Source: Chelativorans sp. Marseille-P2723
GTDB lineage: Bacteria; Pseudomonadota; Alphaproteobacteria; Rhizobiales; Rhizobiaceae
Direction: 5' to 3'
Length of the DNA stretch: 64,000 bases
Assembly: GCF_902809845.1 (NCBI RefSeq)
Contig: NZ_CADDWI010000013.1
Coordinates: forward strand, 868,001 to 932,000
Within the stretch, counting starts at the first letter, position 1; each line of letters starts with the position of its first letter. The position numbers were made by a program, and so were the translations under genes. This document shows positions 36,245 to 44,349 of the stretch, in pieces. The notes under the pieces were generated by a model. The model was given only the letters and a program-made list of their open reading frames with translations, did no database searches and was not told where the DNA came from.

Positions 36245-36730
36245 ATGTTGCGATTCGTGCTTGCCGCTTTCTGGGTTTCAGCCGTCACGCTGGCGGCTGT
36301 CTTCTATTCTTTTCAGCTATCGCAGGCACGGAGCAATGTGGAGGCTCCGCCTCCCTTTTTCGGCGGGCTTGATTATGTGCGCGCCAATGTGATGTCCGTT
36401 CCTGTGATGAGACAGGGAAATGTGGACGGCTATTTTCTCACCCGTCTCGTATACACTGCGGAGCCTGCGAAGCTGAACGCGCTTTCAGTTCCGGCGGACA
36501 TCCTGCTTCTCGACCATTTGCATTCCTACCTATACGGCAATCCGCAGATCGATTTCTCGGAGCTGGAAAGAATAGATCTGGATGCGCTCCGCAATGGCAT
36601 ACGGGACAGCATCAACGAACGTCTCGGGGAGAAGCTGGTCCACGAGGTGCTCGTAGAGCAGATCGACTATCTTTCCAAAGCAGATATCCGCGACAACGCC
36701 ATCCGCCGGCGGCTGAACAGGCAGGAGTAA
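36245..36730 (+). CDS. FliL-paralogue membrane protein, MotF-like
   Basis: A 161-residue protein with one N-terminal membrane segment (about 4-26, FVLAAFWVSAVTLAAVFYSF) and a periplasmic domain. The domain layout recalls FliL: an early strand VDGYFLTRLVYTAEPAKLNA and a terminal DALRNGIRDSINERLGEKLV with EVLVEQIDYLSK. In Sinorhizobium meliloti a FliL paralogue in the flagellar cluster, MotF, is required for stator activity; this gene is a reasonable candidate for that role. Last gene of the flagellar region. Confidence 0.6.
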   Translation: MLRFVLAAFWVSAVTLAAVFYSFQLSQARSNVEAPPPFFGGLDYVRANVMSVPVMRQGNVDGYFLTRLVYTAEPAKLNALSVPADILLLDHLHSYLYGNPQIDFSELERIDLDALRNGIRDSINERLGEKLVHEVLVEQIDYLSKADIRDNAIRRRLNRQE

Positions 36731-36733
36731 GAC

Positions 36734-36751
36734 GGCGTATCACGATACGCC
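36734..36751 (+). terminator. Perfect inverted repeat closing the flagellar region (possible terminator)
   Basis: GGCGTATC-AC-GATACGCC begins three bases after the last flagellar stop. A second overlapping pair, GCCTGC (36749-36754) and GCAGGC (36769-36774), offers an alternative fold. No T-run follows, so it may act with Rho, protect the 3' end, or be a protein site. Confidence 0.4.
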
Positions 36752-37149
36752 TGCCAGCGGCGAAGAGAGCAGGCGTGAATTCTTCGCTTCGCATGTCTGG
36801 CCGGCTTTGAACGGAGAGTAGGAACTGTCCGGCCTTCTATCGCCAAGTGCAGTGCATTCTCGTGAACTTCATATCGCAGGTCCATGGCGCCGCATGCAAG
36901 GTTCGTTGCTAAGGGGATTACCTGCCGATCGGTGCGACAATGTTCCATGTCTTCGGCTTCTGGCACTGGACGTTCTGCATTCCATCTTGGCGCTGATGAA
37001 AGGCCATTAGCCCCGCAATCTCAAATCTGTGCTATTGGTGCTTGCAAAAGACAGGCGCGAATGATTGCTGATCCAGACGCAAGACAGTTTGTCTGCTACC
37101 AGGGTGCGGCACTTCCGCCAGGCTCTCCGCCAATTACAAATGGGTCGTT
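36752..37149. other. Intergenic region before the MFS transporter gene
   Basis: About 400 bases without a supportable gene. Small open frames on both strands lack ribosome sites and family motifs. It must hold the promoter of the transporter. Base composition is somewhat less GC-rich than the flagellar region. Nothing else was recognised. Confidence 0.5.
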
Positions 37150-38358
37150 ATGACGTCTGCTATTTTGTCCGCCGGCCGCGCCAAAACCCACTTGGCACTG
37201 CTCGTCATCCTTGGACTGACACATCTTCTCAATGACCTGATGCAGTCGCTTATCCCGGCTGCATATCCGATCCTCAAGGAGACCTACGCATTGGGTTTTG
37301 TGCAGATCGGGATGATCACCATGACGTTTCAGATCGCCGGATCGCTGCTCCAGCCAGTGATCGGCATGGTGACGGACCGGCACCCAGCGCCCTATTCCCC
37401 GGTCGTAGGAATGATGTTCACCCTGTCCGGATTGGTCAGCCTTTCTGTTGCCCAAAACTACACAATGATCCTCATTTCCGTTGCGCTCATCGGCATCGGC
37501 TCGTCGATTTTTCACCCCGAGGCAACTCGCATGGCGCGCTATGCGGCTGGCCGCAAGCAGGGGCTGGCTCAAGGAATCTTCCAGGTAGGAGGGCAGGCGG
37601 GTGGCGCGCTTGGCCCGGTCCTTGCCGCATTGATTGTCGTGCCGTGGGGCCAGCCGAGTCTTGCTTGGTTCGCCATTGCCGCGCTGGCGGCCATGATGTT
37701 GCTGACGTGGATCGGCAGCAAGCAACGTCAGATTAGTGCCGAGTTCATGGCAGCGCGGTCCACCGGCAAGAAGGACAGCCCCACCCATGTCCAGCATTCG
37801 GCCAGAACGGTCGGTATCGGCCTTGTTGTTCTGATGCTGCTGCTGTTTTCCAAGAACGCCTACGGGGAGAGTTTCCGGTCGTTCTACACGTTCTTTCTGA
37901 TGGAGCGGTTTGGCCTGTCGATCCCCGCTTCACAGATGATGCTCTTTATCTTTCTGCTGGCCGCCGCCATTGGCGTGCTGGTAGGTGGGATCGTGGGTGA
38001 CCGAATCGGGCGCTACCGCGTAATCTGGATTTCCGTGCTGGGGCCATTGCCGCTGACCTTGATCCTTCCTTATGCGGATTTGTTCTGGACGGGCGTGCTG
38101 ACAGTGCTGATCAACCTGATCATGGCCAGCGCTTTCGCCTCCATCCTGATTTACGCGATCGAGCTTCTGCCTAATCGTATCGGCCTAATCGGCGGGCTGT
38201 TCTATGGGCTAAACTTCGGTCTCGGCGGGATCGCCGCAGCCATTCTGGGCGGCATGGCTGACAGCTTTGGCGTGGAAACAGTGTATCAGATCTGTTCCTT
38301 CCTACCCCTAGCGGGCGTGCTTGCGTGGTTCCTGCCGAGAATCGAGGAAGGCCGCTGA
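37150..38358 (+). CDS. MFS transporter, fosmidomycin-resistance (Fsr) type
   Basis: Twelve-segment major facilitator exporter of 402 residues. The Fsr subfamily pattern is clear: HLLNDLMQSLIPAAYPILKE, FQIAGSLLQPVIGMVTDRHP, IGSSIFHPEATRMARYAAG, QGLAQGIFQVGGQAGGALGP. Escherichia coli Fsr exports fosmidomycin; the natural substrate of homologues is unknown. It is monocistronic, preceded by about 400 non-coding bases. Its Shine-Dalgarno is weak. Confidence 0.85.
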   Translation: MTSAILSAGRAKTHLALLVILGLTHLLNDLMQSLIPAAYPILKETYALGFVQIGMITMTFQIAGSLLQPVIGMVTDRHPAPYSPVVGMMFTLSGLVSLSVAQNYTMILISVALIGIGSSIFHPEATRMARYAAGRKQGLAQGIFQVGGQAGGALGPVLAALIVVPWGQPSLAWFAIAALAAMMLLTWIGSKQRQISAEFMAARSTGKKDSPTHVQHSARTVGIGLVVLMLLLFSKNAYGESFRSFYTFFLMERFGLSIPASQMMLFIFLLAAAIGVLVGGIVGDRIGRYRVIWISVLGPLPLTLILPYADLFWTGVLTVLINLIMASAFASILIYAIELLPNRIGLIGGLFYGLNFGLGGIAAAILGGMADSFGVETVYQICSFLPLAGVLAWFLPRIEEGR

Positions 38359-38515
38359 GACGGGCGGCCGACGGCGCAGACATGCCGCCGCTCGGAGGCC
38401 GCCGAGCGACGGATGCGATGGTCTATCCTGAACAGTAGACGAACCGATCTAATGTAATTTCTAGAAATGTGGATGCTCGTTTTCCGAGAGGAACTCCAAG
38501 AGAACGAAAATCTAC

Positions 38516-38848
38516 CTAGCTTGCCCTCAGGAAGCAGCTTGACGTCCTGCCGAATCCGCTGGGCGTGCAGATGTAGGGGGCCTTTCCGAGATAGGCTGTG
38601 GCGGAAACGTTCGATGCCTTCGCCACCTTCGCTACCTTCACCGCCTTCGCCGCAACCGCTGCAGCCTTGCCCGCAGGCTGAGTGTTTGCATAGCCCGCCT
38701 CGACATTCAGCGCGGCCGTCGTGATCGTCGTATCGGGCATTGCTGCACAACCCTGGATCAGTGCGGCGCCGGCACACAAGGTCAAGGCGTAGAACGCGCA
38801 TCTTCCGGCTTTTTGCGTAATACTCCAGTCCGATTTGTCTTTTCTCAT
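38516..38848 (-). CDS. Small lipoprotein with a Lys/Ala repeat
   Basis: A 110-residue protein not assigned to a family. It has a lipoprotein signal: a hydrophobic segment (17-33) ending IQGC, with the lipid Cys at 34. The centre (about 60-80) is a Lys/Ala/Val repeat encoded by four imperfect 9-base units at 38617-38652. The C-terminus (KAPYICTPSGFGRTSSCF) has two Cys that could form a disulphide. The ATG at 38848 has a good aggggg site. It is divergent from the large toxin-like gene, with about 290 bases between. Confidence 0.65.
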   Translation of the reverse strand: MRKDKSDWSITQKAGRCAFYALTLCAGAALIQGCAAMPDTTITTAALNVEAGYANTQPAGKAAAVAAKAVKVAKVAKASNVSATAYLGKAPYICTPSGFGRTSSCFLRAS

Positions 38849-39141
38849 TTTCGCCCCCTGTAAAATTTGAACCGCATTTCTACGGGAGGGCGCTTAAACA
38901 AGAGTCAAGCCGGATGATTAAACATCTTGTAAACGAATATCGAAAAGGCGGAATTGTCTGGAAAGTATTTGTAAACATTATTGCCATTTTGGCGTGGCCG
39001 CCCGCTTTCTGCCCTCTTGCTGGCGGCGTCAGTGCAGGGAGAGCTAAATAGTTTTCGCAAAAGGGGCCATAGGAAAAACCGAGCATCGAATATCTCTTGC
39101 TATGGTAAACGATCTTATGATTTTGGCAGGCAGGGCGGATT
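38849..39141. other. AT-rich divergent promoter region
   Basis: 293 bases between the small lipoprotein gene (leftward) and the ADP-ribosyltransferase-like gene (rightward), clearly richer in A and T than the flanking core genes. Two copies of TTGTAAAC lie at 38928-38935 and 38969-38976, 41 bases apart, possibly an operator. Two TTAAAC hexamers also occur (near 38894 and 38919). No gene is recognised. Confidence 0.45.
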
Positions 39142-41619
39142 ATGGGAAATAAGGTTGGTCAGTATGGAAGCGGCCGAACGGGCAGCAACTCCCTCGTAAA
39201 GCTTGACGAGCGGCTGGAGGTTTCGCGATCCCGTGCGGGCTGCCATGCAAGATGGGTGGAGCAGAACCCCCGGCCTGTCCGTGAAAGATTATCGGCGCCG
39301 CAATCGCCCGCAATGCCACTGACCGGGCTCATCCTGGCAAGCTTGATTGCCGGGGCACACGTTGCCGAGGCGCGTCAGTCCATCGCCGCGTCCCCTCAGC
39401 GACGTTTGGGCCGGCGGAGTGGGGATGCCGCTGAGCAAAACGCTCATCCGCAGCAAAGCTTTCAGGCAGGCGAAAGGTCTTCGGCCATGATGCAGTCGCA
39501 GGGTACCGCGGTGGCGCCCTTCAGCCTCAGCCAGATGTTCTCAACAGCCTCCCTCGCTGCGGTGCCCGCTGGCGGAACCGAAAACACGGGCCTGTCCCTG
39601 TCGAAGCCCGACACCGTAATGACTGCCGAACCGTTGCGCCGGACCGGGCGAGACACACATTTTCATTCCGAGGCGGAACTCTTCACCGGCGAGCCAATGC
39701 TGAAGGGCGATCTGCAACTGGACCGGCGTTCATTGATCGCCGCCCGCGTAATGGCGGCTCGCGGAATTCTCGGACCAGAGGCGGCGGAGAAGGAAGACGA
39801 GCAGTTTCTGGAAATTGCAAACGAGATGCATCTCAGGGCTGCAACCAATCCTGATGACTATGTTGCCGGTAACACTTCGAAGGTTCTGCTGCACGAGGAA
39901 GCTCGATTGTGGGCGAGGGAGAATGGCGCAGAGGAGCTCAGGGTGCCGGTGGATAGCATCCTGAAAGCCTTCAGGGAGGGATGGAGCCTTGCGCTGGATC
40001 TACCGCCGCCTCCTCACTTCAAGAGGAGGTCAGAGATCATGAAAGAGGTCGCGCCGAGTATCGAGGAACGCGGCAGAGCCAGTGTGGAACGGAAGGTCAT
40101 TGATCTATATTATGGCCAATTCTTCGACTATGTGAAGACTCACCTTGATCGCTACTGCACCGCAAAGGCGCTGGATTTCGCAATAAGAACGGGCCTTGGG
40201 CGATTCACTATGGAATATCGCCCAACAGGCGCCTGGGTCATCGATGATATTTCCGTTTACAAAAGCTGGTCGCCTCGCGGTGCGCCGATCGCTGGTATGA
40301 CCAAGTTTCACCTGACGGAGGGGCTGCAAATGCCCGCCTTCATTTTCCAGCTTCCCGATGACAGGCTGGGTTTTATTGCTCCTTCTGGCGATTTCCAGTT
40401 TCTTCCCAAGCACAGCCTGGACAAGGAAGGGAGAATAAAAAAATCGAGTATTCTCAATGCATTTCGCGTTGAAGCTCGCAGAAACTACGGATCGGGAAGA
40501 GGTGGAGGATCGTTATTAAAGGGCAGTATTGGTCTAAGCAAATCATACTTCAAGATGAAGTATGTTCATGCTGGTGATAATCGCGCTTCCATAAAGCAGA
40601 TCATGGAAAGCAAGGTGCGGAAGAATGTCCTCGCCGCTATCGAGTTCTGGAAGCGCGATTATTATGATCCATCCGCCGTGGAAGCATTTTTTGATAAGCT
40701 GCCCTTTTTTGAGATGGTCCGGAGAGCACAGTCGGATCCTGGCTTCGAGTTCAAGCTTGAAGAAGTACCATGGCAAATTGTGAATCTGGGCATGGCAATC
40801 GGACTTTCCGTTGGAGCCGGCGTCCTGCTCCGTTCCGGTCGGGGAATAGTTCTGGCTGCAGGGGGCGCGGCGGCGGGTACACGAGCAACGGCCGCGATTC
40901 GGGCCTCTTTAGATGGCTCCAAGACGAGCGCCTATCTCATCAATGCCGGTCGTCAGCTTACCCGCTTTACGGTTCCTACCGCAACTTCAGGAAACCTCGC
41001 AGCGGCCGCAGCAACAGGAGCTACACCGGTTGCGAGACAGGCTTTGTCTTTTGCTTTGCAAAAATCCGACCGACTGCTGGCTGCCAAGTATAAACCCTCG
41101 CAAATTATGGATAAGATATATCGCGCCTTGGCGAAAAACTGGTGGGGAGGAAAGACCAGCCCACAAGAACTCAGGGGGATTATTGAATCAAGAGCGGACA
41201 CTAAAATACCTTCTGTTCTTTTCAGGGGGCAAAGAGGCACAAACCTTTTCAGCTCATGGGGTGCCGTTGGGCCGGACAAGCAAGATGATTATCTGGCCGC
41301 TATCATCAAGCATTCGTCCCGGGCGGGAGGAAGTGCCGGTGAGGCCTTCTCACTCACAATGGACAAGAACGTCGCTTTCCGCTTCATCGAACATAAACAG
41401 GGAGGGGTGCTCCTTGCGATCGATACCGGCAAGGATCTCAAAAATTTCCGCACCATAGAAAATATCCTCAAGTATGATGGCCCGCGATTGGTGGAGGAAA
41501 AGAAGATCACATCGGGCACACTCGCTTCGGCGATCCGCTATGCGATAGACGAGGGTGAGCGCGAGGTCTTCTATGTCGGCGGAAGCATTCCGGCGGATTG
41601 GGTTACGCAACTCACTTAA
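39142..41619 (+). CDS. Putative secreted ADP-ribosyltransferase toxin/effector
   Basis: An 825-residue protein of unknown family. Residues 1-57 are basic; 58-77 form a Sec-like hydrophobic segment ending AEA. Residues 80-530 are polar with a helical part and a Tyr/Phe-rich part (FIFQLPDDRLGFIAPSGDFQ). Residues 546-585 are a Gly-rich hydrophobic stretch. The C-terminal 140 residues carry the arginine-specific ADP-ribosyltransferase motif set in order: LFRGQRG (Arg695), FSLTMDKNVAFRF (Ser737, in place of STS) and EREVFYVGG (Glu806-x-Glu808). This R-S-ExE order, with GVLLAID between, matches toxins of the cholera/ExoS/Tre1 class. Composition is AT-richer than its neighbours, suggesting transfer. 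No adjacent immunity gene is evident, so the target may be a host. The N-terminal half has no assignment. Confidence 0.7.
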   Translation: MGNKVGQYGSGRTGSNSLVKLDERLEVSRSRAGCHARWVEQNPRPVRERLSAPQSPAMPLTGLILASLIAGAHVAEARQSIAASPQRRLGRRSGDAAEQNAHPQQSFQAGERSSAMMQSQGTAVAPFSLSQMFSTASLAAVPAGGTENTGLSLSKPDTVMTAEPLRRTGRDTHFHSEAELFTGEPMLKGDLQLDRRSLIAARVMAARGILGPEAAEKEDEQFLEIANEMHLRAATNPDDYVAGNTSKVLLHEEARLWARENGAEELRVPVDSILKAFREGWSLALDLPPPPHFKRRSEIMKEVAPSIEERGRASVERKVIDLYYGQFFDYVKTHLDRYCTAKALDFAIRTGLGRFTMEYRPTGAWVIDDISVYKSWSPRGAPIAGMTKFHLTEGLQMPAFIFQLPDDRLGFIAPSGDFQFLPKHSLDKEGRIKKSSILNAFRVEARRNYGSGRGGGSLLKGSIGLSKSYFKMKYVHAGDNRASIKQIMESKVRKNVLAAIEFWKRDYYDPSAVEAFFDKLPFFEMVRRAQSDPGFEFKLEEVPWQIVNLGMAIGLSVGAGVLLRSGRGIVLAAGGAAAGTRATAAIRASLDGSKTSAYLINAGRQLTRFTVPTATSGNLAAAAATGATPVARQALSFALQKSDRLLAAKYKPSQIMDKIYRALAKNWWGGKTSPQELRGIIESRADTKIPSVLFRGQRGTNLFSSWGAVGPDKQDDYLAAIIKHSSRAGGSAGEAFSLTMDKNVAFRFIEHKQGGVLLAIDTGKDLKNFRTIENILKYDGPRLVEEKKITSGTLASAIRYAIDEGEREVFYVGGSIPADWVTQLT

Positions 41620-41638
41620 GCAGATAGCGCATCACTCG

Positions 41639-41672
41639 CGAATGCAGCGCCGGCCGGCGGGTTCTGCATTCG
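41639..41672 (+). terminator. Hairpin after the toxin-like gene
   Basis: CGAATGCAG and CTGCATTCG form a perfect nine-base stem around a GC-rich loop, 20 bases after the stop. Only a short run (ACTTTG) follows, so it is a possible but not strong intrinsic terminator. Confidence 0.5.
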
Positions 41673-41883
41673 ACTTTGTGCCGCTCGCAGATCAGGGTTG
41701 TGCAAGTGCAGCAGATGCGAAAAAGGGGAGGAATCGGTTTTCTCCTCCGGTCGGGAGCGAGACGGATGTGCAGGCACAATATGCTTTTCAGAACGACATA
41801 TCCCAGCTAGATCTGGACAAGCCGGCTAATCACCGAAATTATGGCACTATCCCCTCAGGATGATAGAGCCATAGGAGAGGGAC

Positions 41884-43320
41884 ATGGAATTCGATCCGGT
41901 ACTTCTTGCACGCATCCAGTTCGCCTTCACCGTATCCTTTCACATCATATTTCCCGCCTTCACGATCGGCCTGTCGGCCTACATCGCTGTCCTTCTCCTG
42001 ATGTGGATGCGCACAAGGGAAGAAAAGTATCACCGGCTGGCGCGTTTCTGGACCAAGATTTTTGCCGTCTCCTTCGCCATGGGCGTCGTGTCCGGGATCG
42101 TGCTCAGCTACCAGTTCGGGACGAACTGGAGCCGCTTTTCCGAGTTCAGCGGAAATGTCATCGGGCCGCTCATCGGCTATGAAGTGCTGACGGCTTTCTA
42201 TCTGGAAGCCACCTTCCTCGGAATTCTCCTGTTCGGCTGGAACCGCTTCCCGCCCTGGCTCATCACAACATCGGCGGTGCTCGTGGCGATTGGCACGGCA
42301 ATCAGCGCTTTCTGGATTCTGGCCGCCAATAGCTGGATGCAGACGCCGGCCGGTCACGAGATCCGCGAGGGCATTGCTTATCCGGTGGACTGGTTGCAAA
42401 TCGTCTTCAATCCCAGCTTCATCTACCGCCTGGCACACATGTTGAACGCGGCGTATCTGACAACGGCTGTCGTTGTGCTGGCTGTAGGCGCCCGCTACCT
42501 GCTCGCCAGCAGACACGAGGAGGAAAGCCGCACCATGCTCAGGATGGCGGTGGGCATGATCGCCGTTACCGCGCCCCTTCAACTCTTAATCGGCGATCTG
42601 CACGGCCTCAACACGCTGGAACATCAGCCAGTCAAGGTCGCTGCGATGGAGGGACACTGGAGCGAAGCTGATCCCGGCCATTTGGTCATATTCGGCATTC
42701 CTGACGAGGAGCAGCGGACCAATCACTTCGAGATCGCCATCCCATATCTCGGCGCCCTGATCCTTACCCATGACCTTCACGGCACCTATCTTGGCCTCAC
42801 TGATTTCGCAGAGGATGAGTGGCCCCCGGTTGCTAATGTGTTCTTCACCTTCCGCATCATGGTAGGCATCGGACTCCTCCTCATCGTCGTCGGATTGTGG
42901 GGGCTCTATCTGTGGTGGCGGGGCCGCCTATTCAGCGACCGGGCCTTTCTGCGTTCAACTTCGCATATGTGGCCGCTCGGCTTCATCGCCATATTGGCGG
43001 GCTGGTTCGTCACTGAACAAGGCAGGCAGCCTTGGCTGGTCCATGGCCTCATGCGCACGGTTGACGGTATTTCACCTGTGCCGGGCGCCAGCGTGGCCAG
43101 CACTCTTGCGCTGTTCGTTTTCATTTATGGCGTCGTCTTTACCATGGGCATCTACTACATCAACCGGCTGATCAACCGCGGCCTGATGGGAGAAGCCACC
43201 AAAGCGCCTGCCGGCCTTCCGAACCGACCACTTTCAGCGGCGGAGGAGGCGACGCGCGAAGCCACGGGTCGGGAACCTGGTGATGGCCCTGGCCGCCCTC
43301 TCACCGAATTGAAAAGGTGA
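41884..43320 (+). CDS. cioA: Cytochrome bd-type quinol oxidase subunit I (cyanide-insensitive type)
   Basis: Haem-bearing subunit of a terminal quinol oxidase that reduces oxygen to water without pumping protons. It has 478 residues with about nine membrane segments. Haem ligands are His20 (FTVSFHIIFPAFTIG) and His185 (YRLAHMLNAAYL); the quinol-site residues lie in EHQPVKVAAMEGHW. The short Q-loop and GRQPWLVHGLMRT fit the CIO subgroup (CioA) rather than the long-loop Escherichia coli form. agagggac precedes the ATG; cioB follows within six bases. Confidence 0.93.
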   Translation: MEFDPVLLARIQFAFTVSFHIIFPAFTIGLSAYIAVLLLMWMRTREEKYHRLARFWTKIFAVSFAMGVVSGIVLSYQFGTNWSRFSEFSGNVIGPLIGYEVLTAFYLEATFLGILLFGWNRFPPWLITTSAVLVAIGTAISAFWILAANSWMQTPAGHEIREGIAYPVDWLQIVFNPSFIYRLAHMLNAAYLTTAVVVLAVGARYLLASRHEEESRTMLRMAVGMIAVTAPLQLLIGDLHGLNTLEHQPVKVAAMEGHWSEADPGHLVIFGIPDEEQRTNHFEIAIPYLGALILTHDLHGTYLGLTDFAEDEWPPVANVFFTFRIMVGIGLLLIVVGLWGLYLWWRGRLFSDRAFLRSTSHMWPLGFIAILAGWFVTEQGRQPWLVHGLMRTVDGISPVPGASVASTLALFVFIYGVVFTMGIYYINRLINRGLMGEATKAPAGLPNRPLSAAEEATREATGREPGDGPGRPLTELKR

Positions 43321-43325
43321 TCGCT

Positions 43326-44330
43326 ATGGAGTGGTATCTTCCCGTCATATGGGCAGGATTGATCGGAACAGCCGTAGCAATGTATGTCATCCTCGACGGC
43401 TTCGATCTGGGAATCGCAATCCTTTATCCCTTCACTCACGTGGAGGAGGAGCGCGACCTGATGATGAGTTCCGTCGCACCCTTCTGGGATGGCAACGAGA
43501 CTTGGCTGGTGCTTGGCGGTGCCGGGCTTTGGGTCGCCTTTCCGCTTGCCTATGCGGTGATAATGCCTGCCCTTTACCTGCCTGTCATAGGCATGCTGCT
43601 TGCGCTCGTGCTGCGAGGGGTCTCATTCGAGTTCCGCTGGGTTGCAAAGCCGCAACATCGTAAGTGGGACATCGCCTTTGCGGGAGGGTCGATTGTTGCT
43701 TCCTTCCTCCAGGGCGCAATACTCGGCGGGTTGCTTCAGGGGATCGAGGTAGCTGACCGGCAATATGCCGGCGGAGCATTCGACTGGCTGACACCCTTCT
43801 CGGTTTTCGTCGGGCTTGCGGTGGTTGCCGGATATGCGCTTCTTGGCGCCACGTGGCTGATCATGCGGACCACCGGTCCTGTTCAGGAGCTCGGACGAAG
43901 CTTGGCCCCGAAACTGCTTCTGGCAGTCATGGTCGCTATGGGGATCATCAGCATCTGGACCCCGCTTGCCATCGAGCGGGTTGCCGAGCGCTGGTTCTCA
44001 ACTCCCAATATCTTCTTCCTGTGGCCGATCCCGCTTCTGGCTGTACTCGTTGCCTATGGCGTCTGGCGCGGGATCGAGCGTGGCAGGGAGGCCCTTCCAT
44101 TCGTCGGGACCATCGTTCTATTCCTGCTCGGCTATGCCGGCCTTGTGGTCTCCAACGTGCCTTATCTGGTGCCGCCGCATCTCACCTTCTGGGACACTGC
44201 CGCTGCCCCTGCTTCGCAGGTATTCCTTCTTATCGGAGCGGTTTTCCTGCTGCCGCTGGTACTGGGCTATACCGCCTTCGTCTATTGGATGTTCCGCGGC
44301 AAGATCGCCCCGGGAGAAGGGTATCATTGA
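43326..44330 (+). CDS. cioB: Cytochrome bd-type quinol oxidase subunit II
   Basis: Partner of CioA, 334 residues with eight or nine membrane segments. The CydB/CioB signature is present: AMYVILDGFDLGIAILYPF, APFWDGNETWLVLGGAGLWV and FPLAYAVIMPALYLP. The ATG at 43326 is preferred because it gives the usual MEWYLPVIW start with AAAAGG eight bases upstream; a GTG at 43317 overlapping the cioA stop is an alternative. It converges with the ABC transporter operon 19 bases later. No cydDC or cydX was seen. Confidence 0.93.
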   Translation: MEWYLPVIWAGLIGTAVAMYVILDGFDLGIAILYPFTHVEEERDLMMSSVAPFWDGNETWLVLGGAGLWVAFPLAYAVIMPALYLPVIGMLLALVLRGVSFEFRWVAKPQHRKWDIAFAGGSIVASFLQGAILGGLLQGIEVADRQYAGGAFDWLTPFSVFVGLAVVAGYALLGATWLIMRTTGPVQELGRSLAPKLLLAVMVAMGIISIWTPLAIERVAERWFSTPNIFFLWPIPLLAVLVAYGVWRGIERGREALPFVGTIVLFLLGYAGLVVSNVPYLVPPHLTFWDTAAAPASQVFLLIGAVFLLPLVLGYTAFVYWMFRGKIAPGEGYH

Positions 44331-44349
44331 TGATAGCTGTGGTCCGCTT

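Noticed and set aside
36884-37153. 89-codon plus-strand open frame before the MFS gene
   Set aside because: No ribosome site, low-complexity translation and overlap with the transporter start.
37096-37797. 233-codon minus-strand open frame opposite the MFS transporter
   Set aside because: Antisense shadow of a well-conserved transporter, no own motifs.
41555-41863. Possible immunity gene downstream of the toxin-like gene
   Set aside because: The frame starts inside the toxin gene, has no Shine-Dalgarno and its translation has no plausible fold; a terminator-like hairpin lies within it.
41839-42582. 247-codon minus-strand open frame opposite cioA
   Set aside because: Antisense to conserved membrane segments of cioA; His/Asp-rich translation with no family features.
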